DNA from: an uncultured Prevotellaceae bacterium
Lineage (GTDB): Bacteria > Bacteroidota > Bacteroidia > Bacteroidales > Bacteroidaceae
Reading direction: 5' to 3'
NCBI GenBank assembly: GCA_902776545.1
Contig: CACYQO010000018.1
Coordinates: 1 to 64,000 of the forward strand
DNA length: 64,000 nt
Numbering within the stretch: position 1 is the stretch's first letter; each line of letters opens with the position of its first letter. The translations under genes and the position numbers were made by a program. Below, in pieces: positions 16,872 through 24,683 of the stretch. The notes below the pieces were generated by a model. That model saw only the letters and a list, made by a program, of their open reading frames with translations. It had not been told where the DNA came from and did not search any database.

Positions 16872-17498
16872 ATGGAGATAGAGGAGTATATCCTGAGACA
16901 TTCGGAGGCGGAGCCTGAGTACCTGTATCGGCTGTGGCGGGCGACGAACGTGCATACAATACACGGACGGATGGCGAGCGGACATCTGCAGGGGCGGCTG
17001 TTGAAGATGCTGGTGGAGATGATCCAGCCGAAAAGGATCCTCGAAGTGGGGACGTTCAGCGGCTACAGCGCCATCTCGATGGCCGAGGGACTGCCAGAGG
17101 ACGGAAGGCTCTACACGTTCGAAATCAACGATGAAATGGAGGATTTTACGCGTCCGTGGATCGAGGGTTCGGCTGTGGCAGACAAGATTGAGTTCATCAT
17201 CGGCGATGCGCTGGAGGAGGCTCCGAAGTTAGGCATCACGTTCGATATGGCGTTCATCGACGGCGACAAGCGGACGTATCGTGAGTGCTACGAGATGGTG
17301 CTTTCGATTCTGAGGCCAGGAGGCTTCATCCTCGCAGACAATACGCTCTGGGACGGTCATGTGGTGGACCACGCCTACGACAACGACCATCAGACGCAAG
17401 GCATCGAGGCCTTCAATGACTTCATCGCCCAGGACAATAGAGTGGAAAAGGTCATCCTGCCCCTCCGCGATGGCCTCACCATCATCCGTAAAAAGTGA
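16872..17498 (+). CDS. SAM-dependent O-methyltransferase (class I, COMT-like)
   Basis: A 208-residue methyltransferase of the YrrM/TrmR-like O-methyltransferase_3 family. Motif I is ILEVGTFSGYSAISMA near residue 57, the acidic post-motif is YTFEIND, and the metal/catalytic region is AFIDGDKRTYRECY and ILADNTLWDG. Members methylate catechols or, for TrmR, the wobble uridine derivative of tRNA; which applies here is uncertain. It lies between aroQ and rbfA, suggesting a housekeeping role. Confidence 0.88.
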   Translation: MEIEEYILRHSEAEPEYLYRLWRATNVHTIHGRMASGHLQGRLLKMLVEMIQPKRILEVGTFSGYSAISMAEGLPEDGRLYTFEINDEMEDFTRPWIEGSAVADKIEFIIGDALEEAPKLGITFDMAFIDGDKRTYRECYEMVLSILRPGGFILADNTLWDGHVVDHAYDNDHQTQGIEAFNDFIAQDNRVEKVILPLRDGLTIIRKK

Positions 17499-17529
17499 AA
17501 AGTGAATAGTGAAAAGTGAAAAATTTGCT
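17490..17529. repeat. 40-bp dispersed repeat, copy 1
   Basis: AGTGAAA-type 7-base units ending in AATTTGCT. The 40 bases are identical to 20667-20706, and the following bases (A/T then CCGCC) also match. It begins within the last codons of the methyltransferase gene. A second array of AAAGTTY units follows at 17551-17581. Confidence 0.85.
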
Positions 17530-17588
17530 ACCGCCGCAGAGTAATCATAAAGTTCAAAGTTTAAAGTTTAAAGTTCAAAGTACGTTAT

Positions 17589-17924
17589 ATGCAAGAGACA
17601 AGACAAAACAAGATAGCAAGGCTTCTGCAGAAGGAGCTTTCGCTGATTTTCCAACAACAGACGCGTGCCACTCATGGTACGATGGTCAGCGTGACGCGGA
17701 CGAAGATCTCACCAGACCTGAGCATCTGTACCGCCTACCTCAGCATCTTCCCGTCAGAAAAGGGTGAGGAGATCCTGACGAACATCAACGCCAACGTGAA
17801 GTCCATCAGATACGAACTGGGTACGAAGGTAAGGAACCAGCTGCGCATCGTGCCTGAGCTGCGATTCTTCATTGATGACTCGCTCGACTATATCGATCGG
17901 ATCGACGAACTGCTGAAGAAATGA
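17589..17924 (+). CDS. rbfA: Ribosome-binding factor A
   Basis: A 111-residue KH-fold protein that helps maturation of the 16S rRNA 5' end in the 30S subunit. The N-terminal RQNKIARLLQKELSLIF and the SVTRTKISPDLSICTAYLSIF segment are typical. Its stop codon overlaps the ATG of the LolC/E-like permease by four bases, so the two are translated together, an arrangement often seen in Bacteroidales. Repeat units occupy the gap to the upstream methyltransferase. Confidence 0.95.
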   Translation: MQETRQNKIARLLQKELSLIFQQQTRATHGTMVSVTRTKISPDLSICTAYLSIFPSEKGEEILTNINANVKSIRYELGTKVRNQLRIVPELRFFIDDSLDYIDRIDELLKK

Positions 17925-19150
17925 ACTTTCCATTCTTTATCGCACGACGGTATCTGTTTTCGAAGAAGTCGACGCACGCCATTAACGTGATCAGCGCCAT
18001 CTCTGTCATTGGGGTGGCGGTGGCGACGATGGCGCTGGTGGTGACACTCTCCGTGTTCAACGGCTTCCACGACCTCGTGGCCACGTTCTTCACCTCGTTC
18101 GATCCGCAGTTGAAGGTGACGCCCGCAGAGGGCAAGACGGTAGCTGCCGATGACCCTGTGCTCACGGAAATCCGCCAGTTGCCGCAGATTGAAGTGGCTA
18201 CGGAGTGCGTGGAGGATCAGGCACTGGCTGTCTATCACGGTCGTCAGGCGATGGTGGTGGTAAAGGGCGTGGATGATAACTTCGAGCAGTTGACGCATAT
18301 CGACGAGATTCTCATCGGCGATGGGGAGTTCTGTCTGCACGCTGCCGATCTGCACTATGGCATCCTTGGCATCCGTCTGGCAGAACAACTGTCCACAGGC
18401 TTTACTTACAAAGAGCCGATGAAGATCTACGCTCCACGAAGGGAGGGACAGTTTGACATCACCAATCCAGAGGACGCCTTCGAGGAGGATGATCTTTATT
18501 CGCCAGGCGTGCTCTTCAACGTGAAACAGGCGAAATACGACCAGAACTATATTCTCACAAGCATCGGCTTTGCCCGCAGGATATTCGACCAGCAGGGTAT
18601 GCTCTCGTCGTTGGAGCTGCGCCTGAAACCAGGCAGCAACTTCGATGCTGTGAAGAAGGAGATCAGTAGGTTGTGTGGTACGAAGTTCGTAGTGAAGGAC
18701 CGTTTTGAGCAACAGGATGACACGTTTAAAATCATGAAGATCGAGAAGTTCATCGCTTACATCTTCCTTACGTTTATCCTGATGGTAGCCTGCTTCAACA
18801 TCATCGGCTCGCTCTCGATGCTGATTATCGACAAGAAAGACGATGTGGTGACGCTGCGGAACTTAGGAGCATCAGACAAGCAGATTGTGCGGATCTTCCT
18901 TTTTGAAGGTCGTATGATCTCCGCCATCGGAGCCGTCATCGGCATCGTTGTAGGATTGTTGCTCTGCTGGGCACAGCAACAGTTCGGATTGGTGGCGCTG
19001 GGCTCCAGTAGCGGTGCATTTATTATCAATGCCTATCCCGTCAGCGTACATCCTGAAGATATCATTCTGATCTTCATTACCGTACTGCTCGTAGGATTCC
19101 TCTCCGTGTGGTATCCCGTTCGCTATTTCGCCAAGAGGCTGCTGAACTAA
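17921..19150 (+). CDS. LolC/LolE-like ABC transporter permease
   Basis: A 409-residue inner-membrane permease of the MacB/FtsX type. It has an N-terminal membrane segment (residues ~20-45), a large periplasmic domain, then three membrane segments near 280, 325 and 370. In E. coli such proteins with LolD extract lipoproteins from the inner membrane; that role here is by homology. The ATPase partner is not next to it. It overlaps rbfA by four bases at the start and the convergent phosphotransacylase-like gene by four bases at the end, with no room for a terminator. Confidence 0.9.
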   Translation: MNFPFFIARRYLFSKKSTHAINVISAISVIGVAVATMALVVTLSVFNGFHDLVATFFTSFDPQLKVTPAEGKTVAADDPVLTEIRQLPQIEVATECVEDQALAVYHGRQAMVVVKGVDDNFEQLTHIDEILIGDGEFCLHAADLHYGILGIRLAEQLSTGFTYKEPMKIYAPRREGQFDITNPEDAFEEDDLYSPGVLFNVKQAKYDQNYILTSIGFARRIFDQQGMLSSLELRLKPGSNFDAVKKEISRLCGTKFVVKDRFEQQDDTFKIMKIEKFIAYIFLTFILMVACFNIIGSLSMLIIDKKDDVVTLRNLGASDKQIVRIFLFEGRMISAIGAVIGIVVGLLLCWAQQQFGLVALGSSSGAFIINAYPVSVHPEDIILIFITVLLVGFLSVWYPVRYFAKRLLN

Positions 19151-19983
19151 ATGGCGGCGAGGGCCAGAGAATAATATTTGGATTCAGGACTGTCGGCCCT
19201 TGAAGGCAGCACGCAACAGCATTGTGTGCCCTGTAACACGCCTGCCGTCTTGGCATAGCCGAAGAGGGTGAGCGTCTTGTAGAACACGTTTCCAGCCACG
19301 ATATCAGGGAAGATGAGGGCATCGGCCTGTCCGTCGATAATGCTGCGGATGCCTTTCTCATGCAGGCTCACGGAGTCGAGTGAGGTCTTCAGGTCTAAAG
19401 GACCGTCGATGATGCAACGGCCGAACTTGCCTGTCTGTGCCTCAGCGATGATCTCCAGATAATCAACGGTATATGGGAAAACCTTGGCGCTGACCTTCTC
19501 AGCACAATGGATGAGCGAGATGCGAGGTTCCTCGATGCCAAGAGCGTGACAGACATAGTTCACGTAATGGATTTGCTGACGACGCTGGGCTTCTGTAGGT
19601 ACAGGGATCACGGCAGCATCGGTGAAAAAGAGCAGTTTCTCGTACTTGGGAATCTCCGCCATTGCAATATGCGTCAGCACATGACCAGGACGCAGGATGC
19701 CTGTTTCACGGTCGAGGATGGCCTTCAGGATGATATCAGTATTGATGAGGCCCTTCATCAGGATATCCGCCTCACCACTCTTACAGAGCGCCACGGCCCT
19801 ACGGGCACACTCGTTCTTGTCGTCGCCGTCAACATAGATGGGCTCAATGAATCCCATCTCCTGTCCTTTCTCCACAGCATAACGGGTACTGGCATCATTA
19901 GCACACACTACAGCCACTCGCTTCTTGTCGCCCCGCTGCTGCAGGAAGACAATCATGTCGTTCAGATTCTTAATGGTTTGCAT
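19147..19983 (-). CDS. Phosphate butyryltransferase-like (phosphotransacylase family)
   Basis: A 278-residue member of the phosphate acetyl/butyryl transferase family, which exchanges CoA for phosphate on short acyl groups. Features include ADILMKGLINTDIILKAIL and the C-terminal DALIFPDIVAGNVFYKTL with GTQCCCVLPSRADS. Length fits phosphate butyryltransferase rather than the longer Pta. No butyrate kinase gene is beside it, so its metabolic role is open. The downstream end overlaps the convergent permease gene by four bases. Confidence 0.85.
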   Translation of the reverse strand: MQTIKNLNDMIVFLQQRGDKKRVAVVCANDASTRYAVEKGQEMGFIEPIYVDGDDKNECARRAVALCKSGEADILMKGLINTDIILKAILDRETGILRPGHVLTHIAMAEIPKYEKLLFFTDAAVIPVPTEAQRRQQIHYVNYVCHALGIEEPRISLIHCAEKVSAKVFPYTVDYLEIIAEAQTGKFGRCIIDGPLDLKTSLDSVSLHEKGIRSIIDGQADALIFPDIVAGNVFYKTLTLFGYAKTAGVLQGTQCCCVLPSRADSPESKYYSLALAAI

Positions 19984-19995
19984 ATCTTCGTGTCT

Positions 19996-20625
19996 TTATT
20001 GTTTCTTCACCATTGTAAAACCACCCTCGATGCCCTTCAGTTTCTTCGACAGTTTGACGATGGCATTATTGGTCGTCGTGTCGTGAATGGCTCCTAAAGA
20101 GACCATCGCACTCATGATTCTGCCAGCAGGCAGCACGAGCGTCAGTTCACCGTCTTCCAGATGCTGCGTCACCGCTGCCGTCTGCACATTATGGATGCCC
20201 AATAGCAGTTTGTCGCCCAACATCCAATGGCCCTCTGCCTTGTGGCCTGCCACACAGCGTTCGAAGGTGCCGTCCTTGCGGAAAGTGAGATAAGTGTTCT
20301 CTGATGTGATATTGGCCTTCTCGAAATAGTTCCCCAGCAACTTCTCCAGCTTGCCTGCAGACACATTGCCGACGGCTTTGACGATGATGCGGCCAGAGGT
20401 GACCAATACGGCAGGCTCCTTATAGACCCATGTACCCAAGATGGTCTCGGCCGTAGCCACTTTCTCTGCAAAGGCTCCTTTCACCGTCGAGATGGCCTCT
20501 TTCACACTTCCGGCCTTGACGCCGGCCTTCACACTGTCCATCACTTCCTTGACATCCTGTCCCTTCACGGAAGTACAGAATGCAGACATCGCTAAAAGCA
20601 ACAAAGCATAACGAATTGACTTCAT
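19996..20625 (-). CDS. DUF4923-type secreted protein
   Basis: A 209-residue protein (from the third Met, MKSIRYALL) with a signal peptide ending near VKG-QD, followed by a lipocalin-like beta domain (GTWVYKEPAVL, TFRKDGTFERCVAGHKAEGHW). It resembles the Bacteroidales family DUF4923, whose function is unknown. It ends 12 bases before the phosphotransacylase gene on the same strand, so the pair probably forms an operon driven by the promoter at 20654-20661. The Met two codons upstream is an alternative start. Confidence 0.8.
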   Translation of the reverse strand: MKSIRYALLLLAMSAFCTSVKGQDVKEVMDSVKAGVKAGSVKEAISTVKGAFAEKVATAETILGTWVYKEPAVLVTSGRIIVKAVGNVSAGKLEKLLGNYFEKANITSENTYLTFRKDGTFERCVAGHKAEGHWMLGDKLLLGIHNVQTAAVTQHLEDGELTLVLPAGRIMSAMVSLGAIHDTTTNNAIVKLSKKLKGIEGGFTMVKKQ

Positions 20626-20653
20626 CATCATGAGTTTATTTACGATTTCGCGT

Positions 20654-20661
20654 CAAAGATA
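20654..20661 (-). promoter_or_regulatory. -7 promoter element for the DUF4923 gene
   Basis: TATCTTTG on the minus strand, about 28 bases before the start codon and immediately next to the 40-bp repeat. Confidence 0.65.
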
Positions 20662-20666
20662 CAACA

Positions 20667-20706
20667 AAAAAGTGAAAAGTGAATAGTGAAAAGTGAAAAA
20701 TTTGCT
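20667..20706. repeat. 40-bp dispersed repeat, copy 2
   Basis: Identical to 17490-17529 over 40 bases. It is followed by ATTATCC-type 7-base units (20720-20753) that run up to the fucosidase promoter. Confidence 0.85.
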
Positions 20707-20756
20707 TCCGCCAACAAAAATTATCCATTATCCATTGTCCATTATCCATTTTTCAC

Positions 20757-20764
20757 TAACTTTG
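20757..20764 (+). promoter_or_regulatory. -7 promoter element for the GH95 gene
   Basis: TAACTTTG followed by CA, 34 bases before the ATG at 20799. Confidence 0.7.
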
Positions 20765-20798
20765 CAGCAAAATTACTACAATAGCATATCATCCCGTT

Positions 20799-23219
20799 AT
20801 GAGAAAAAAGCATTTACTACTCGTCCTGATCCTGTTTGTCGCAACGAGTTTCGCACAAAAGGGACTGTCCCCATTGTGCGATCAGGCACCGATGGTGCTG
20901 CAATACGACCGTCCTGCTGATTACTTTGAAGAGTCGCTGCCCATCGGCAACGGCAAACTTGGTGCATTGGTCTATGGTGGCACAGACGACAATATCATCT
21001 ATCTGAATGATATCACGTTTTGGACAGGTAAGCCTGTGGACAAGAATCTTGATAAGGATGCCCACGAGTGGATTCCGAAGATCCGCGAGGCCCTCTTCAA
21101 TGAGGACTATAAGCTCGCCGACTCATTGCAACACTATGTGCAGGGCCCGAACTCGCAGTATTTCCAGCCGCTGGGTACGTTGCATATCAAAGACCTGGGA
21201 CTCGGAGCCGTCAGCGACTATCATCGTTCGCTGAGCCTCGACTCTGCTATTATCAAGGATAGGTATGTACGCGACGGAAAGACCATCGAACGTGAGTATT
21301 TCGCCTCGAACCCAGATAAACTCATCGCCATCCGACTGCGTGGCGACATCAACTGCCGCATCGCCCTTACGGCTCAGGTGCCCCATCAGGTGAAAGCTAT
21401 TCCCACACAACTCACGATGACAGGTCATGCCACAGGCGACGCTCGGGAGAGTATCCATTTCTGCACGATGATCAGCGTAAAGACAGATGGCGAGACTACT
21501 GCCAGCGACTCCTCGCTGACCATCACCAACGCCAAAGAAGCTATCCTCTACATCGTCAATGAGACCAGTTTCAATGGCTTCGACAAGCATCCTGTCCGTG
21601 AGGCAGCTCCGTATCTTGAGAAAGCCGCCAATGACCTTTGGCATACGCAGAACTATGGCTATGATGATTTCTACACTCGCCATCTCGCTGACTACAAAGC
21701 CCTCTACGACCGCGTGAAGATCAGACTGTCAGAGAGATCGGAGTACTCTGAAAAATCTGATTATTCTGAAAATACTGACGCCCTGCTCAAGGCTTATTCT
21801 GACAATGGCGGCCAGAGCCGCTACCTCGAAGAACTCTACTTCCAGTTCGGACGCTATCTGCTCATCTCCTGCTCCAGGACTGAGGGCGTACCAGCTAATC
21901 TGCAAGGCCTTTGGACACCCCATCTCTGGTCTCCTTGGCGAGGGAACTATACGGTGAACATCAATCTCGAAGAGAACTACTGGCCTGTCTTTGTGGCTAA
22001 TATAGCAGAGATGGCTCAGCCACTCGACGGCTTCATCCAGTCTCTCGCTGCCAACGGTGTCTATACGGCTAAGAACTACTACGGCATCGATGAAGGCTGG
22101 TGCTCAAGTCATAACTCTGACATCTGGGCGATGACGAACCCTGTAGGTGAGAAGAACGAGAGTCCGATGTGGGCCAATTGGAACATGGGAGGTGCGTGGC
22201 TTGTGAATACCCTCTGGGAGCGCTATCAGTTTACACAGGACAAGACGTATCTACAGACGGTAGCCTATCCGCTGATGAAGGGTGCAGCTCGTTTCTGCCT
22301 CCGTTGGCTCATCGAGAACCCCAAGCAGCCAGGAGAACTCATCACAGCCCCCAGTACCTCACCAGAGAACGAATATAGAACGGACAAAGGCTATCACGGT
22401 GTCACTTGCTACGGTGGTACAGCCGATCTCGCCATCATTCGTGAACTGCTTATAAATACCGTTGCAGCAGGGCGTATCTTAGGCGAGAAAAACAAAGATA
22501 TGGAGCAGGCTCTTGCACGACTGCACCCCTATATCATCGGGCACATGGGCGACCTGAATGAATGGTATTATGATTGGGATGACTGGGATCCGAAGCACCG
22601 TCATCAGAGTCATCTGATAGGTCTCTATCCAGGAAATCATCTTGCTCAGACCCCCTCTGGCTCCCCCTATTCAGGGGGAGAAACAGATACCCTGTTGAAG
22701 GCCAGCGAGAGGACACTTGAGATCAAAGGCGACGAGACGACAGGCTGGAGTACGGGCTGGCGCATCAACCTCTGGGCACGACTGAAAAATGGTGAGAAAG
22801 CCCGTCAGATATACCGCAAACTGTTAACGGCCGTTGCACCCGAGAAAAGCAGAAGGCCTAACTACAGCAAGGGAGGCGGTACTTACCCCAACCTCTTCGA
22901 TGCCCATCCGCCTTTCCAGATTGATGGTAATTTCGGTGGTACCGCAGGTGTCTGCGAGATGCTGATGCAATCTTCAATGGTCAATGGTCAATGTTCAATA
23001 GCGTTGCTGCCGGCATTGCCTGAGGCTTGGAGGGATGGTAAAGTGAGTGGACTTTGTGCCCGTGGGGGCTATGAGGTGTCGTTTGAATGGAAGGGAGGCT
23101 ATGTGCGCGACTGTAGCATCAAGGCCCGCAAGAGTGGTACCGTCACCTTATTATATAATGGTCAGCAGAAGACGCTCAAGCTCAAGGCTGGTCAGACGAT
23201 GCCATTAAAAACTTGGTAA
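20799..23219 (+). CDS. Glycoside hydrolase family 95 alpha-L-fucosidase-like enzyme
   Basis: An 806-residue secreted enzyme with a signal peptide (MRKKHLLLVLILFVATSFA). The N-terminal beta domain starts MVLQYDRPADYFEESLPIGNGKLGALVYGG, typical of GH95. The (alpha/alpha)6 catalytic domain has VPANLQGLW, SSHNSDIWA and IDGNFGGTAGV motifs. The family inverts alpha-1,2-fucosyl or alpha-L-galactosyl linkages on host or plant glycans. Three short segments look inserted: a Ser-Glu repeat near residue 311, TPSGSPYSGGE near 615 and SSMVNGQCS near 725; each is coded by a DNA repeat. There are no susCD genes nearby. Confidence 0.92.
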   Translation: MRKKHLLLVLILFVATSFAQKGLSPLCDQAPMVLQYDRPADYFEESLPIGNGKLGALVYGGTDDNIIYLNDITFWTGKPVDKNLDKDAHEWIPKIREALFNEDYKLADSLQHYVQGPNSQYFQPLGTLHIKDLGLGAVSDYHRSLSLDSAIIKDRYVRDGKTIEREYFASNPDKLIAIRLRGDINCRIALTAQVPHQVKAIPTQLTMTGHATGDARESIHFCTMISVKTDGETTASDSSLTITNAKEAILYIVNETSFNGFDKHPVREAAPYLEKAANDLWHTQNYGYDDFYTRHLADYKALYDRVKIRLSERSEYSEKSDYSENTDALLKAYSDNGGQSRYLEELYFQFGRYLLISCSRTEGVPANLQGLWTPHLWSPWRGNYTVNINLEENYWPVFVANIAEMAQPLDGFIQSLAANGVYTAKNYYGIDEGWCSSHNSDIWAMTNPVGEKNESPMWANWNMGGAWLVNTLWERYQFTQDKTYLQTVAYPLMKGAARFCLRWLIENPKQPGELITAPSTSPENEYRTDKGYHGVTCYGGTADLAIIRELLINTVAAGRILGEKNKDMEQALARLHPYIIGHMGDLNEWYYDWDDWDPKHRHQSHLIGLYPGNHLAQTPSGSPYSGGETDTLLKASERTLEIKGDETTGWSTGWRINLWARLKNGEKARQIYRKLLTAVAPEKSRRPNYSKGGGTYPNLFDAHPPFQIDGNFGGTAGVCEMLMQSSMVNGQCSIALLPALPEAWRDGKVSGLCARGGYEVSFEWKGGYVRDCSIKARKSGTVTLLYNGQQKTLKLKAGQTMPLKTW
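21729..21779. repeat. 9-bp tandem units inside the GH95 gene
   Basis: About five and a half imperfect TCTGAAWAT-like units, read in frame as SE(R/Y/K)-type triplets. They resemble the argS array at 9142-9186 (shared CGGAGTAYT). Confidence 0.8.
22661..22680. repeat. REP-like palindrome inside the GH95 gene
   Basis: CTCCCCCT and AGGGGGAG with a four-base loop, preceded by ACCCCCTCTGG. Read in frame as a Pro/Ser/Gly loop. Confidence 0.8.
22974..23001. repeat. Four 7-bp tandem units inside the GH95 gene
   Basis: TCAATGG twice, then TCAATGT and TCAATAG. The same kind of unit is otherwise seen only between genes (for example 20720-20753). Confidence 0.75.
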
Positions 23220-23222
23220 GCG

Positions 23223-23837
23223 TTACAGATATCCTTGCGCCTTCAGTTCCTTGATGGTATTGAGTAATTCATCGTACCACTCCTCGCCAAAGCGGCGGAC
23301 GAGTGGCCCGCGTAAGAACTGATACAGAAGAATGTTTTCCTGTTGACCTTTGGCAACAGCCATCTTGCAGACCTCCCAACGGTTGTAGTTCAGTCCAATG
23401 AGATCATTACCTAAGCGTTTCTCACGTATGGGATACAACGCACAACTGACGGGTTTGCAGAAGCGTGTCTTCCCAGCCCTGAAAGCCTTCTCCAAAGTGC
23501 AGAGACAGCAATCCTCTATGTTTTGTAAACTATCATAATAGGTAAACACGCAGTCCTTTCCACGGACGATGCTCGTCACCAAATCACCCTCTTTATCGGT
23601 ATAGGCCACACCTTGCTTGTCGATGACGGCTTGGGCAGAGGCAGAGAGGTCACCCCATACCTCATCGAGGCAGTCTTCTATCTCAGCGATTTCTTCGAGC
23701 GTCACAGGTGCCCCAGCGTCACCCTCAACACAACATTGTCCTTTGCAGGCACTGAGGTCACAACAGAACTTTTCCGTCAGGATGTCTGACGAGAGCAGCA
23801 CGTCGCCGACTTGGATGATGGGAGGAATCTCTACCAT
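23223..23837 (-). CDS. Cysteine-rich DUF3109 family protein
   Basis: A 204-residue protein rich in conserved cysteines: KFCCDLSACKGQCCVEGDAGAP near residue 23, EDCCLCTLEKAF and TRFCKPVSCALYPI. This pattern resembles DUF3109, related to the YkgJ-type putative zinc or iron-sulfur proteins. Function is unknown. Its start overlaps the end of ung by seven bases on the same strand, so the two genes form an operon. Confidence 0.85.
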   Translation of the reverse strand: MVEIPPIIQVGDVLLSSDILTEKFCCDLSACKGQCCVEGDAGAPVTLEEIAEIEDCLDEVWGDLSASAQAVIDKQGVAYTDKEGDLVTSIVRGKDCVFTYYDSLQNIEDCCLCTLEKAFRAGKTRFCKPVSCALYPIREKRLGNDLIGLNYNRWEVCKMAVAKGQQENILLYQFLRGPLVRRFGEEWYDELLNTIKELKAQGYL

Positions 23838-24496
23838 ACGATTGGGGTTAAGCCATTCTGTTCAAGATAGGCGTTGCAACGGGAGAACTGATGCTGACCG
23901 AACCAACCACCACGGTTCGCGCTGAGAGGAGAGGGATGGACACTTTCGAGCACAAGGTTCTTCTGTTTGTCGATCATATAAGCCTTCGAACGGGCATAGC
24001 CCCCCCAGAGCATATAGACGAGGTGTTCACGTTGTGTGGCAAGTGCCTGGATGGCAGCATCCGTAAACTTCTGCCAGCCAAGTGCAGAATGGCTGTTTGC
24101 CTGATGCGCCCTTACCGTCAGCGAGGCATTCAGCAGCAGCACCCCTTGTTCTGCCCAGCGCGTCAGATTGCCTGAGGTAGGGATGGGTGTGCCAAGGTCT
24201 GCCTGAATCTCCTTGAAGATATTCTGCAACGAAGGGGGAAACATCACCCCGTCCTGTACGGAGAAGCTCAGTCCGTGTGCCTGTCCTGGCTCATGATAGG
24301 GATCCTGCCCAATGATGACCACCTTCACTTGGTCGAAAGGACAGAGGTTAAAGGCATTGAAGATCAGCTTACCTGGAGGATAGCACGTCGTCTGCATATA
24401 CTCCTGTCGCACGGCCTGTGTCAGCTGTGTGAAATAGGGCTTCTCAAACTCCTGTCCGAGATGCGCCTTCCACGTGGGTTCGATCTGTACATTCAT
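23831..24496 (-). CDS. ung: Uracil-DNA glycosylase (family 1)
   Basis: A 221-residue enzyme that removes uracil from DNA at the start of base excision repair. The water-activating loop GQDPYHEPGQAHGLSFS (with catalytic Asp), the uracil-specificity segment LLLNASLTVRA and the minor-groove loop HPSPLSANRGG are all present. Length is normal for the family. A near-consensus -7 element (TAACTTCG, one mismatch, 24516-24523 on the minus strand) lies 20 bases upstream, within one arm of an inverted repeat. Confidence 0.97.
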   Translation of the reverse strand: MNVQIEPTWKAHLGQEFEKPYFTQLTQAVRQEYMQTTCYPPGKLIFNAFNLCPFDQVKVVIIGQDPYHEPGQAHGLSFSVQDGVMFPPSLQNIFKEIQADLGTPIPTSGNLTRWAEQGVLLLNASLTVRAHQANSHSALGWQKFTDAAIQALATQREHLVYMLWGGYARSKAYMIDKQKNLVLESVHPSPLSANRGGWFGQHQFSRCNAYLEQNGLTPIVW

Positions 24497-24505
24497 AAAA
24501 ACACG

Positions 24506-24582
24506 ATTTTGGCTGCGAAGTTAATCATTTTATCCCGAATAATGCAACATTTTCCGAGAAAAGTCATTCTTGCAGCCAAAAT
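24506..24582. repeat. Inverted repeat around the ung promoter
   Basis: ATTTTGGCTGC (24506-24516) is exactly inverted at 24572-24582, 55 bases apart. One arm overlaps the ung promoter. Confidence 0.5.
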
Positions 24583-24583
24583 A

Positions 24584-24614
24584 GGGACCCGAAGCTGTCA
24601 CAGCGTCGAGTCCC
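24584..24614 (-). terminator. Hairpin terminator after glutamine synthetase III
   Basis: GGGACCCGAAGCTGT pairs with ACAGCGTCGAGTCCC (two mismatches, one-base loop), about 70 bases downstream of the glutamine synthetase stop, followed by a T-rich stretch in that direction. Confidence 0.75.
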
Positions 24615-24683
24615 CTGCAAACTTCAAACAACCAAAAAAATGGTGTCTGGCATAGGCTGGTGATGAGGGCACCAGACTATCTC

